64,000 bases of DNA. Origin: Coix lacryma-jobi var. lacryma-jobi. Lineage: Eukaryota; Streptophyta; Magnoliopsida; Poales; Poaceae. The stretch is from contig CM019827.1 of the NCBI GenBank assembly GCA_009763385.1, positions 96,942,177 through 97,006,176 on the forward strand, given 5' to 3'. The notes beneath the pieces were generated by a model. The model searched no databases, had not been told where the DNA came from, and saw only the letters and a list, made by a program, of their open reading frames with translations. The translations under genes and the position numbers were made by a program. Positions within the stretch are counted from its first letter, which is position 1; every line of letters starts with the position of its first letter. Of the stretch, positions 43,202 through 55,510 are shown piece after piece.

Positions 43202-45622
43202 TGAAGGACCGGAAACGGTGACCAGAGGGGGGGGGGGGGGGTGAATGGGAGCCGTAGAATTTCTTTCGAAATATTTAGGCCACTATCCTGGAAAATCAAC
43301 CCCAAAAGCTAAGAGCCAAAACTGTGATGACCATGACCCAAATGATTGGGTGGATGTTCCCTTAGAACACAGTGGGTCACCACAAGGTAGGACAAGCAAG
43401 CTCCTAGAACAATCGAACCTCCGATAACGGAACACCCCACTCCTATGGAGAAGAAGAAAGTGTCCGACCAAAACTACTTCGACCAACTGGTGTCAAAAGC
43501 ACCTTGGAAAGATCCTTATGAAGTTAGGAAACCAACGCAATAGATGGATCTCAAATTGAAGCTCGAACACAAAAGATACGGACGCTAAAAGCGTCGAAAC
43601 TCTGAAAGCGGAACACCCAACTCCTATGGAGAAGAAGGAAGTTTCCAACCAAAAATACTTAGGCCAATGGTGGCAAAAGTACCTTGAAAAGATCCTTGTG
43701 AAGTTAGGAAACCAACGCAATAAACGGATCTCAAATCGAAGCTCGAACGCAAAAGATACCGACGAAAACACCAAAACTGTGCAGTGGCAGACTGTCTCCT
43801 AGTGAACCGCGGACTGTCCTCTATTGACCCCCAGACAGTCCGGGAATGAGGACCCGACAGTCCGCCGTTCAAAAAGGAAAACAGTAACCTCGCTGCCCGT
43901 GAACAGCCCCGACCCCGGACAGTCCGGGGATGAGTGTCGGACAGTCCGGGAATGCCCTGAATGCCCAAAACCAGCCCGTATCAAACTCAAACTCGATTGG
44001 AACTCAACCAAATCGAATGGGGCTGCAACCAAACTTCACCCAAGTGTTCCTCTACATGTTGGGAAGCTAATCCTAGGATATCATCGCTCCTAACCAACTC
44101 ATCCGTGAGAAATCCAAAGAACACTAGAAAATGGGAAAGTTTGGAGAACGAACACGAAAACAGCCCGGTCTATGTGCTCGTGAGGTTTGGGAGGAAATCC
44201 TTCAGTGGAAAGATGACACTCACGTCCAAGCACAACTTGATTCAAGCGGAATTGAAAATCATCCCTCGCATTGGAAGAACGAGCCAATTCACCGAAGAGG
44301 AAAAGAGAGAAACGCGAAGAACAAAACGCGAATTCAATCCAAATTTCAGCCAACAAAGAGGAGCACGAAATTGATCCTTGGATTTCAACAAGATGAAGGA
44401 TTGTATAGCATACGGTGTCGGGTTACAAGCCACTCCTCGCAACAACAAAGCTCAGATGGCGAAAAGCTCAAGAACAAGAGCCACTCCTCTCTCTAACCCT
44501 AGCCTCTCCTCACAATCACAAAATAAGAATGGCAACCTCCAAGGATGGCTACCCTAGCAGCCCCTTCACATATATATAGGCGCACGTCCGAAGACAAAAA
44601 CGCCCTTACATGAAGCACTCAACCCAAATACCCCGAGGGGTAAAACCGACTAACTCTGCCAGTTATCATCTGATGGCCACGCGCCGTCTCATCCTTCGCT
44701 TCGCCTTGATGCAAGCTCCAGGATGCTGCCACGTGCCATCATGTCGACCACCGCGCCTTCCTCATCGATAGCTTCACCGCGATGCAAGCCTCTCGGTGCC
44801 GCCATGCGTCGACCGTTCCGCGTAGGAACCTAAGCCCAGTTTTGAGGCCCAAACCGGTAAACCCGCCAGCCTAGGTTTTGAGGCCCAAACCTAAAAACCG
44901 TCCACCCCGAGTTTTGAGGCCCAAACTCAGAAACCCGCCACCCCGAGTTTTGAGACCCAAACTCGGAAACCGTCGATGGTAGCTTTCTAAGGCTCAACTA
45001 CCGAACCCGCGTCGTAGACGGGATGTGGTTCGCACACCCCGACCACCGGCACCGATGCTGATGCATGCCTAGCCTCCACGCCGGGCACAACACCTTCGCC
45101 TTCCTTCTTGACTCTGCCGACGGCACTTGCTCCGCACACAAGCCCGTATCCGACCTCCCGCCAAGTGCCACGACGCCATCGTCTTCCTCCCGACTCGGCC
45201 GATGCACCGCACATCCCCATGTGCTCTTGCTCGCCAATGCCATGTGCCAGCTACCACAGCTGGTCATCCGGCCTCCCGGTCCGTCGGTCCAAGTCTCACG
45301 TCCGCCCTTCACCACTCCGGGTCCATCGGCATGGCACGTCCGCCGCACGGCACGCCCATCCTTCACCGCTCCCGGTCCGTCGGCACAACACGTCTCTACT
45401 TGACCTTCACCTCGCCATCGACCACTGTCTCCGAGCTCCACACCTGCACATCAACACAACCAAGAGACACATGTTGCACACGCACACCAACATAGGTAAC
45501 ACACCACAACTCAACGCCAACGGTTAGTCATAAACATCAAGCGCATAGCGAGATATGGACTCAACTGGGAAAAGCCTCAAACCTTCCTCATAAATATCAA
45601 TCATTCATCATATATGTTCTCA
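43202..45622 (-). repeat. D2 3' LTR
   Basis: 2,421 bp. On the - strand it runs from TGAGAACATATATGATG (45622) to GGTCCTTCA (43202). It includes a G run near 43230, a TATA box (44570-44578, reversed), the hairpin array (44835-45003) and CGGACAGTCCG motifs. Confidence 0.93.
44835..45003 (-). other. LTR hairpin array, D2 3' LTR
   Basis: Five hairpins, shorter than in D1: CCAGTTTT/AAACCGG (wobble), CTAGGTTT/AAACCTA, CCGAGTTT/AAACTCAG, CCGAGTTT/AAACTCGG and GGTAGCT-type. Loops are TGAGGCCC on the + strand. Confidence 0.8.
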
Positions 45623-45633
45623 ATCTCCCCCTT
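45623..45633 (-). promoter_or_regulatory. D2 polypurine tract
   Basis: AAGGGGGAGAT on the - strand, adjoining the 3' LTR at 45622. Confidence 0.9.
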
Positions 45634-47900
45634 GATGAATGCATTGACTAACAATAAAACCACAAAGGAAGGATTTGAAGGCAAGCCTCATTCAAGTGCC
45701 CAAAAGCCAAGTAAAAGCAAACACAAAGCCACTTGGTATGAGGAAGGATCATGAAAACTCCAAATAAAAGCTCTCGGTCCCGAAAGAAACGGGAAAAGAG
45801 GGCAAAGCCTCCACACAACCGAAGAGTCAAGTGAAAATAAGAGTTTCATGAAATCCCAAAAGGCACTCAAAAATCATCCTCAAATAAATTGTCAAACAAT
45901 CATCACAAAAGAAACCAAGGTTCTTATCCACTTGGATTTCGAAATTTCTCCCCCTTGATGATTGAATTGACAAAAAAATAGGCACAAGAGATGGTTTGAG
46001 ATACCCAGACCAAAAACTTGGTCCCCAAAGACATGGACAACGGCTCAACGCAACCAAGCAAAATCCAAGATAAACTCCACAAAAGAGTGAAAGACTTGGT
46101 TCCCAAAGACATGGGCAACGACTCGATGCAACCAAGTCAAAAATGAGCTAGTCCTCAAGAAGAGGCAGAAAATGGCTCAACACCACTAGCTCAAGGACTC
46201 TATACCAATCGATAAATACCAAACGGCAACTGCTAGTCCCTCAAGACAGAGGCAAAACGGCTCAACACGACTAGCAGGCTCAGTACCAATTGAGAAAAAC
46301 ACAAAGAGAAGTTCAAAACCAAAAGGAGCACAAGCACTCGGAGCACGCAGAGAAGCAGCAAAGCAAAAGCGACTCCCACTGAAAGCAAGCCTACACACAA
46401 AGGCTATGCAACAAATCTCACTACACCAAATGCACTCCATACCAACTGAACACTTGTGACCAAAGGAGGCACAAAAAGGATACCAATTAAGAAACCATAA
46501 AAGAGCTAAACTCCCCTTGCTCAAAGCTCTCCCCAAAGTGCACGACTCTCCCCTTTTGTGCCAACACACAAACTCCCCCATGCTAACAGCTTCTCCCCCT
46601 TGACAAAAGGGAACATGCTGAGGGGTTTTGACATTTCTCCACAAAGTTGACACAAACACAAGACAATTCATCAACCAAACGCATATGGGGGTAGTGAAAA
46701 GCATTGGAAGTGACCACGAAGTGTATCGGAGCTGGGGGTATGTACACTAAGCAAAAAATGCATGATATGTGCAATGCAACAGCTTCAAGTGTATAGCAAT
46801 CAGAATGAAAAGATGCTCAAAAGGATGCTGCCCTAAAAAAGTAGCAACCAATACAAATGCTAGCAAAGGCTCAAACTGATCAAATGAATATGAAATATGA
46901 ACAATTAAGCATATGAGCAGTTTTAAGCCATTCAAAAGGAGTTCACCACTAAAATAGCACTTATCATGAATAGACAGGAAATCAAACAAGTGCTAACTCA
47001 AGTATAAAAGGTGAACTACCCCTAGCAAAGTTCAATCATCATGCCATAGAATGAAGCATAGACTTGTGTCATTATCAAATTTTATCGGAATTTGCAGCGG
47101 TATTAACACAAGTTCAATTTAAAAGCATGTGATTGCGAGAGGTTGAAGACATGGTCATTGCCTAACTTTTCAACCGGGCTAAGCCTATGCAAGAAAAGCA
47201 ATCAGAAGCTTAAAGAACCGGTTTCGGTCTTATACTACACGGCTCAAGTTTAACTCAAAAGTGCAATGAGAAACAGTCTCGATACCGTGAGGTGCTGACA
47301 CATGCAATCCCATCTCGATCTTTTCATTTCACTTAGACTTGGATCAAATTTTAAGCACAAGGTAAAAATGAACAATCCAAGCAAGTGAATGACTCAGTGC
47401 AAGAGACATAGCAACCTAGCATGCAAAAGATAGCTCAAGTGATCTCAACACATCCTACCCAAGCTAGTTGCCAATCTCAATGGTGAACAAATTAAAGGTT
47501 TCATAGTTGATTAATCAAGTTCACCATTTGCAAAAATAGCTTAGCTCATAACATGTATCAAGTGATCAAAAAGAGCCTAAGCTACAAGGATCATCATGAA
47601 TTAACAGGGCATACCAAAAAGAGCATAATCTCATTCTCATTACTATATACATGAAACTCTAAAATGCACTAAAAAACATGATGAAATACATGCAAAAGCT
47701 AGTCTATAAGAATCAAAGCAAAAGCTAGCCTAAAAAGAAAAACCCAAAACAAAAAGGGTATCGGTGAAGTCAAACTATGATACAACAAGCAAAATGCTTC
47801 CACTATCTAAAAAGGGAAGACACCCACCAAGCTCACCTTCAACCTAGCCCAAGTTGAGAGATCCAAAAGCTTGATGAAAATGCAAAGAGATGCGACACCA
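45634..47900 (-). other. D2 3' non-coding region
   Basis: 2.27 kb, counterpart of 38121-40373 in D1. Polypurine-like decoys and the hairpin array 45771-46277 are present; no gene is seen. Confidence 0.8.
45771..46277 (-). other. 3'-region hairpin array, D2 (five hairpins)
   Basis: CTCTCGGT (45771) with ACCGAAGAG (to 45826); CTTGGT 46017-46022 with ACCAAG 46053-46058; GACTTGGTT 46093-46101 with AACCAAGTC 46130-46138; GAGCTAGT 46145-46152 with ACTAGCTC 46185-46192; CTGCTAGT 46230-46237 with ACTAGCAG 46270-46277. The longest stems (8-9 bp) and clearest paired changes are here. Confidence 0.8.
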
Positions 47901-47923
47901 ACACACTCGGCCTCGGTGGAAGA

Positions 47924-48690
47924 CTAGGCTACTCTAGACTTGCTTACGGGAGAACCAAGACACATGAGAAGAGCCCAGAAATGCTCAAGCTGACGACCAA
48001 CAAAATCCACATCGGAAGAATCACAAAGCAAAGGGGTCAAAGAAGAAGAGTACCAAAACCCAAACTTAGGAATGTATCGGAGGTACCTCTTGATGCGCTT
48101 GACCACCTGCTTGTGTGATGCCCTAAGGGATGCCTGAATCTGGTCCACGGGCTCTCTGTCCTTGTCTGCGTCCATCGCAATCGTCATTGCCAGGGGCGTC
48201 GAAAGAGGCTTGGCCTCACCCATGTCGAACCCATCATCCATCTTCCTGCTCATAAAATCTGCAAACTTGCCAAAGAGTCCATGAGAGGAGCCACCAAAGG
48301 TGATATCATCCACATCCATCTAAAACAGGTCAGAAAGTATGTGTCCAACATCTCTGGGCTCAAAAGGGGCAACAAAAGAAGAATGAGTGGAATGAGACAA
48401 AGAAAGACCTGGACCGCATCTCGTGCTGGTCAATGTCGTCGTCCATCTGCAAAGGGGTGAATCTGCTAAAAGATCCAGGGTGCCTACCTCGCCAAAGTCA
48501 TCTCCTCCTCGCCAGATGATGTCGCTCCCTCAGGTGCAGCTAGTGCTCACCGAAGAGCTGCTCAAACGGAACCCCAAGTCATGGAAGAAGTGGGATCAGG
48601 TCTATGAGCCGAAATGCTCTCTCCAGGCTCCTGTTCTCCTGCAAGCTCAAAGGCAGAAGAAACACAAGGCATTGTCTTATCCAGTGTGAC
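47924..48690 (-). pseudogene. pol: D2 pol remnant
   Basis: On the - strand: the integrase-RT linker, a decayed start of RT (EPRDVGH-like), then a jump straight to the YVDD region (DVDDITFGGSSHGLFGKF), a short piece of connection (FDMGEAKPLSTPL) and part of RNase H (ASHKQVVKRIKRYLRY). It keeps more of pol than D1 does, including the end of the RT palm, but the body of RT is deleted and several frame breaks are present. Confidence 0.85.
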
Positions 48691-49437
48691 CTCAAGGTCT
48701 CCACAAAACGGTTAGTCACATAATAAGCATAAGGTGAACTCTCAACAAAAGAGGCCTACCTATGAAAGATACCGCAAGGAGATCTGAACTCAAACTAGTC
48801 AAAACTACCATGCAACAGGATAAAGCACTATAGAGCAAAATGCAACCTAAAGACATGACCAACCCAAACACAGCCTAAACCTCAACACATGCTACAATGC
48901 AAGATAATGATACCAATAGATCCAAAATCATGTAACATGATAAATTGTGGAAAGGCTAGTGCTCAAACTACACATATCAACAGGATATATGTAGCTAACC
49001 AAAACTAGCACCTGAAAAGTGATACCTAATGAACATCATACCTCTACACAAATCAAGCTCATGGAGAAGTATGGTAAAACATGGCACAATGTTCATGAGG
49101 ATCACAAACTAGCACGAAAAGTGACTAATCCACCAGGCTATACACAAAGCTAGCATGGCATATGATACAGAAGATAACACATGCTAGGCTAAACAAAACA
49201 TGATACAAAAGAAAATGTACATGCAAAAACTATACAAGTGAGCACATGAAAGACCATCTCATACCACAAGAAATAGATCATGGATGTACAAGGTATGAGT
49301 GTATAAGAAAGCTCACCAAGCTGCAAAAGCCTCTTTGGAGGAAATTCTAAGCGGGGTGTAGAGAACCATCAAATCTTGATCACATCTAAAAGATCAAGTT
49401 CCATTAGGCGCATGTTCTCCACCCCGTGTCCTCATAT
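48691..49437 (-). other. D2 spacer between gag and pol remnant
   Basis: About 750 bp counterpart of 36932-37729 in D1. The acceptor-like end (CTTCTGCCTTTGAGCTTGCAG on the - strand, near 48640-48660) is preserved. No gene is seen. Confidence 0.5.
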
Positions 49438-51423
49438 CTACACACAAGAGGACAAAGTAACCCGAGTCTTGGATCCCGAAGGGTTAGCAAGCACGTACTT
49501 GGGAACCCAAGACTTGGTCACACATCTCAAAGAAGCCCCCAACTTATCATGTGGGTTAGCATGATGCAAATATTGGTTCAAATGAAATTTTCAAACCTCC
49601 TTGGAAACATTCCTCAAAAGGACAACTCGAGGAGAAGAACGAGTCATACCACAGGAAAAGAGGCAAATATCTCCCAAGGTTTTTTGAGAAGAACCAATAG
49701 AAGCACCATGAGAAGCATGACGTGGACCAACACAAGAAGCACTAGAAGCATGTCCACGACCATGACCTAACCCACTAGAAAATGAGTCATAAAACCCATC
49801 AACAAAGAGGGGCTTCTTACTAGGAGCACAAGCGTTCATGCCATGAGAAGGGCTATGAATCACCAACTTCCTAGAAGAGCGAGCTTGGCGCAAGCGTTTG
49901 ACACGCCGATAGCAAAAGCTTTCTTGATGCCCATCTTTCTCACAAAAAGAGCAATGGTACAAAGGCCTATTGGAAGGCACACCATTCTCCAACAAGTGAG
50001 AAGTCCTTTGGGACTTAGAACAAGAAGCATCAACATTCAACTTGGTGCCAATACTAGGAGCACACGTGCCATGGGAAAGGCTATGTGGCTTCCTAAAAGC
50101 CTTAGCTCGAATACGTCACTCGTGTTTGACACGGCGAAAGCAAAAATTGAATGAATGTCCATCTTTCTTGCAAAAGGGGCAATGGAATATCAGATTGGGA
50201 ACATGAGTCCCAAAAATGTGTGAAACACCCTTGTCATGAGAAATCCCTTGGACATCACTCGAAGAAACAACAAGGTTAGGAGTAGCTACGAAAGAGCTAT
50301 CCGAAACCTTGGCACTAATGCTGTAGTCAAAAGACTCACGCGCAACACAAGAACTCAACTCCGGTTGCAAAGAAGCAAACTTGGAAACATCAACATCGAA
50401 GTTGCAAGAATTGCGTGAATCAAATGACTTAGCACAAAGACTCTTGCATCTTTTGGCTAAAACCTCATTCTCAAACATGAGGCGTTCACAAGTACCACAA
50501 GGAGTATTTCTCAAGTTGCCCATCTCCTTTTCAATGCACTCGGCATATGTGGTACGCAAGAGTTCAATTTCTTTCTCAAGGTTGGCACTCATATCATTGT
50601 GCTCAACCAACTTGGCGCTCATATCATCGCGCATTTGTTTCAAAACCAAAACTTCCTTTTCTAAATCAATGCAAGATGTGCAAATTAAATCGGTGGAAGA
50701 AACATCACTATTCACATCAAGCAAAGAATCATGGTTAGTACAAGAAGTAAGGCAAGCATTAGCATTCAAAGAGCATGATCTACAAGGCCTAGAATTTATT
50801 TCAATAATTTCAGCCCTAGCATGCTCAAGTTCATCTACACATGTGGTGTGAGTCAATTTTAGTTCATTAATTTTAGCATGCAAAGACTCACATTAAACAC
50901 ATGGTAACAAAGCATTTGACTTGAACAAGGCTATTTCAGTTTTAGCACAATCAAGGTCCTTGCGCAAGTCAATGCAAACTAAACATGGTTTGGAAGCATT
51001 GGATTTCAACATTTCATTCTCAGATTTTAAGCTAGCAAGAGAAAAGCATAGCTCATCATTCTTCCTAACCAAGTCAACACAGGAGGTGCAAGGCAAAGAG
51101 GTACTAGACTTCAACCTAGCAATGGAGTATTTCAACTTCTCAACATTTCTAAGCAAGGTAACAAAAAGCACATCACTCCTAGAGCAAGCCTCATATAAAT
51201 TGTGCAAGGTGACAAGACCACAAGCAAGTGTACTTCTCTTGGCCTTGCCAAGTTGACGTAGAAGATCGTCTGGTGAAAGCTCATCATCATGTAGAAGGTT
51301 CAACAAATCATTCACCTCGTGATCCCTCTCATCAACTGCACTCCTCCTTCTTCCCAAGATGTCATCCTTGATAGCATTCGACCTTGAGGACAAAGACAAA
51401 CTGGAAGAGGAACTTGGTGCCAT
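49438..51423 (-). pseudogene. gag: D2 gag-like protein, three in-frame stops
   Basis: Same protein as D1 gag (34958-36931), starting MAPSSSSSLSLSSRS at 51423, about 130 nt after the primer-binding site. Stops: TAA at 50893-50895, TGA at 50116-50118 (CGG in D1) and TGA at 49591-49593. CxxC pairs and both knuckles (CPFCKKDGHSFNFC, CSFCEKDGHQESFC) are preserved. D2 retains the ATG start that D1 has lost; D1 retains the reading frame that D2 has lost. Confidence 0.88.
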
Positions 51424-51554
51424 TTCCAAAAGCACCGTTAGTGTTAGCCAAACAAAAGCTCAACACCTCGACAAACAACATCGGAAGCAAAAGTCACTCT
51501 AAAAGGTCGCCTTTGCGCATTCGGAACCGGTTAAGGTAGAGAGATCCTTAACTG

Positions 51555-51566
51555 GCTCCGATACCA
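51555..51566 (-). promoter_or_regulatory. D2 primer-binding site, cut off from its LTR by element E
   Basis: TGGTATCGGAGC on the - strand. Five bases at 51566-51570 (AATTG) are duplicated at 55508-55512, showing that E inserted exactly between primer site and LTR. Confidence 0.9.
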
Positions 51567-51570
51567 ATTG

Positions 51571-54500
51571 TGTAACACTCTGGTGTTAAGCAGATTAAAA
51601 CCTGACATGTCATCATATGCACAGGCATTTCATCTGAGTTGATAACCTAAGTATGCATTCACTAAAAACAAGTTTAATTCTTCATGCTTGTGCTTAGTTG
51701 TTAAGGAATGCTTAAGTTTGAAACCCTAGTTTATGTTTTCTTATGTTGAGAATAGTGCTTTTATGCTATATAAGGGTGTTTTGGTAATCTCTTATATAGT
51801 AATTGAATTTTTCACCCAACTTTGGTATTATGTCTCAAAGGTGTATTGGGATCATGTTTCAAGTCACCAATGAGGTATAATTCAAATTTGGTTGAAATTC
51901 AAAGCAATAATTTAATTAATTTGAAAACCCTATTTTGTTCCCTTTTTCTTAAATCAAAATTTAAAAAGAATTTGGATATGCTCTAAAAAGCAAAGTTGCT
52001 CCATTTATGATAAGGATCAACTTTGATGTATAAAGTTTTTCAAGTTCTGATTCGAAATCAAAAGTAATTGTGAAAATACACTTTTTTCCCTTTTTGTCCC
52101 CTTTTGATTTGCAAACCCTAATTCAAAATCTAAGCATATTCTGCATATGTTGCAAAAATAAAAGATGTTCAGTATTGAATTCTGAGCATTTGATATTTTA
52201 ACATATTTTCAACTTATATTCAAAAATCCAAAGTAATTTCAAAATATCTAAAGGGTAGAAAGGAGAGAAGAGGGGATAAGTTTTCTTCCCTGTTCATGGC
52301 GGTGAGAAGCCGATACTTTGATCGGTGCTGCCAGCGCAAAGGACGTCGATCTCTCTCGTTTAAGCTCGCAACCGTGTTCGTGGCAAAGTGAAGCAGCTAC
52401 TGGCGCTCTCCCTCGCGTCGTGGCACCTTCTCCTGAGCTCGCCGTCGCCGTTTTGCCACCTAGGGCACCGACGGACTCCACCTTAACCCAATCCCAAATT
52501 CACTGCGAACTGAGCATCCTCATCCAAATTGACCGCGTTTATAACTCCCTTACCTCCTTGCGCATTTCCAGAGCCCATCACTTCGACCTCTACTGCCCCA
52601 GAGCGCTTGTGCTCGCCGTTCTTCTTCTCGTCGGGCGAAATCGCCGCCGAGCTCGACCTCGCCGTGGTCAGCCCAACCGGGCACTCCTCTACTCTCCCTG
52701 TCTCATGTTTCTGTTTCGCCTTGACCCCAGGGTACTCATCGGCTCGATGGTTCTCTGTTTGATGCTCAGGTCTCGCCGGAACATCACTTTCTTCGCCGGA
52801 GCTCGCCGCCGCAAGCCACTGCTCCGTGGACTTCTCCTCTCTGTTCATCCTCCGCTCAAACCAGCTACACGACCAGCATCAGGGTGAGCTACTGGAGCTT
52901 CCTAGCCCCTCTGTTCTACTGCTACCGGCCTGAGTTCGCCGGAACGACCTCGCCGTGATCCGATCCGCCGCCGTGCGTGGCCGAGCTTAACCAGAGCGGT
53001 AGCGTTTAGGGTTAGGGGTCCTATCGGTCGCGGATGGCTTGCTGGTGCTTGTGCTTGCGTCCGTTGGGTCTCTAATGGCCGGAGTTGACCGGTGTAAGGC
53101 TCGCCGGCGCTCGGTGCGTCGCCGTGCGCTCTGGCCAAGGTCGGGGACCTCGCAGTTGTAAAGACGATAAGTTAGAGGGTGCTGGTTGCAAAACCCGTGA
53201 CTCATGTGAATAGCTCGGGACAGCGGGTTGTTTTCGTTTAAACCGAAGGGCTTTTCTACAAAGTCGCCAAGGCGCGCTGGCGGAGACAGGCCAGGCTGTC
53301 TTTCGCGCGCGTTGGGCCGCGCTGGAGCAGGCCGAAAGCCCAGTTTGGGCTAGATTCCAGTTTTTCTTTTTATAGCTTTATGCACAGTAGCTAGTTTTAT
53401 TATTTTTGCTATAATTTTTCTATAGCTCTGTTAATTATGAAATTTGACATGTTAGATGATAGTATGTCTGTGCTAATATAAAAATTATAAAACTTGTGTT
53501 TTGAGTACTTTTACTATGACAATTAAATCTGTACTTTAATTAATAAATGCAAATTTGATGAATTATGTGATTTTCTGTGTGTCTCCTAAAATCATGAAAT
53601 TTGACATGTGAGTTTATGTCACTAATATCTACCTTCATGATTAATTTCGGTTCTGTTTGAATAAACATGATTTGTTCTTAAGTAAAAGGCTAATTAAATG
53701 ACTTATAAAATCAATAGAAATAGTGATTACTTTAGGTTTGTGTGAATTTTTGGAATTGTTTGACAACCAGTGGAAAACTAGCATGATTTGCTCCCTGGTT
53801 ATGGATTCCTTTATGCAAATGACCTTTTGTTGCTTGTTAGTTACATAACCTCGCTTAATAAAGATAATAAAATTTGCTTAGTAATAATATATAGTTTAAT
53901 AGCTAAGTGGTTTTGTTGGTTTGCAACTATACCGTGATGGAAGATTGCACAAATAAATGTTTACAACTTAAGAAGATTTCCATCTTTACCATGATCATGT
54001 CATAAGCATCCCATTGATCATGCATATGCACTTCTACGTGTAGATCTCGGTTCGGAAGGACCTGATCCTCAGTGGATTTCTCCTGAGTGTGTGGATCCTT
54101 CTAGTTTTTCAGAATCTCCGGACTTCGCTGATCACCAAGGCAAGCCCCGGACATTAAACCTATCCTTGTATTTTTTTAAAGTTATTTATATCACTTGAGT
54201 TAATATGATGCATTAAGTGAATAGGAGTTGAGTGAACCCTATTTGATGCATTACCAACCTTGATGATTCCAATACTTAACCTTGATACCCGTTTTATGAA
54301 AATGCTTAGTATGCTTAGTCATGCTTTACTTACTTCACAATAGTAGGTGCTTTTAAAAATGGTTGCTATGTTATGGAAAGAATGAATCTTGAGACAACAT
54401 GATAATTATAGTAACTTACATCAAGAATGGAGTCTTGTTGTAAGGTTACTCAACATAGGACCTTATCGTTGTTGGCCTGCTGTGATTGAGACCTTTGAGT

Positions 54501-55507
54501 ACAGCCCACATGCGGTGGTAAGCCTCGTCTATAGCTATTCCGATACTTGAGAACGGATAACCGCGTACTGGGAGTGGAGAGATGGCGGGAGTAGCGTGTA
54601 CCCTCGGGGCTATGAGATAGTCAGGTTCAAGGTGTACTGTACTCTCGGGTGACGCTGGACCCGTTCTTGTATGGGAGGATCTATAGATAGGGTTGACGTA
54701 TGCAAGATTAAGTTCTACATATGTCGTGTGGTACTGAATCCCCAGCTGGGTTTTATCGATTCGAATCGCCGTGTTTCCTCGGATATGGAACCTCAATCCA
54801 CTGACCCGCACCGTAGTAATAATTGGATCTTTGGGAGATGAGAACTAAAGGTATGGTATGCTTATGAAGGTTTGAGAATCTTTGGATAGTTATAAAGTTT
54901 AATCTTGAGTTAAAACTTGAAACTAGGTTTTACTTTTAGTAAGTTTTTGTGCAAAAGAAATGTTTTGATCTTGCTAAAAGCCTTACCTTGAATCCCTATA
55001 GCTTTCATACCCGAGTCTTCTCCTCTTTTCTAGACGGTTAAGTCTTGTTGAGTACTTTTGTACTTAGGGTTTGTTAACCTTTGTTGCAGGTGAGTTCATT
55101 GATCATCCTTTCGGTGGTCAATGTTTCTTCACTCTTGTGGAGGAGAGTGATAATGACTCTGATGTTTGACCTTGGGCAAGTAACCAAAGTTGTGTGGTAT
55201 ATGTAATATATAGTTCCGAACCTGTTATGTATTAAGTACTTCTGGGGTGTAAACTTTTAAACTTAAGTTTCAATCTATGTTATATACTCTTTCCGCTTTT
55301 ACTCTGATTTATCTTATCTATAAAACTGTTGTAATACTGTGATGCTTGATGAGGGAATTCCTGAAAAGAATATAACGTGGATGATTCGGGTCTCCGAGGA
55401 CACCCGACAGATCTCTTGAGTCATTTGGAACTCGTGCACGCCGATCAGAAGTCTTTAAGACAATGATGGGTGTATGTGGGCCACTTTATTCAGGAGGTTC
55501 TGCCACA
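51571..55507. mobile_element. Element E: solo long LTR, probably Ty3/gypsy
   Basis: 3,937 bp with ends TGTAACACTCTGG and GGTTCTGCCACA, flanked by perfect 5-bp TSD AATTG (51566-51570, 55508-55512). No gag, protease, RT or integrase is recognisable and there is no internal primer site or second LTR, so it is most likely a solo LTR from a family with very long LTRs (Tekay/Del/Retand-like gypsy in grasses have such LTRs). A TATA-like TATATAAGG lies near 51768. A GC-rich gene-like tract occurs at about 52280-53340 but without a convincing protein. Orientation and family are uncertain. Confidence 0.7.
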
Positions 55508-55510
55508 AAT

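Noticed and set aside
52318..52887. Possible host gene fragment in element E (189-codon open frame, GC-rich)
   Set aside because: No recognisable domain, open on the opposite strand too, and it lies inside a TSD-flanked LTR; kept only as part of element E.
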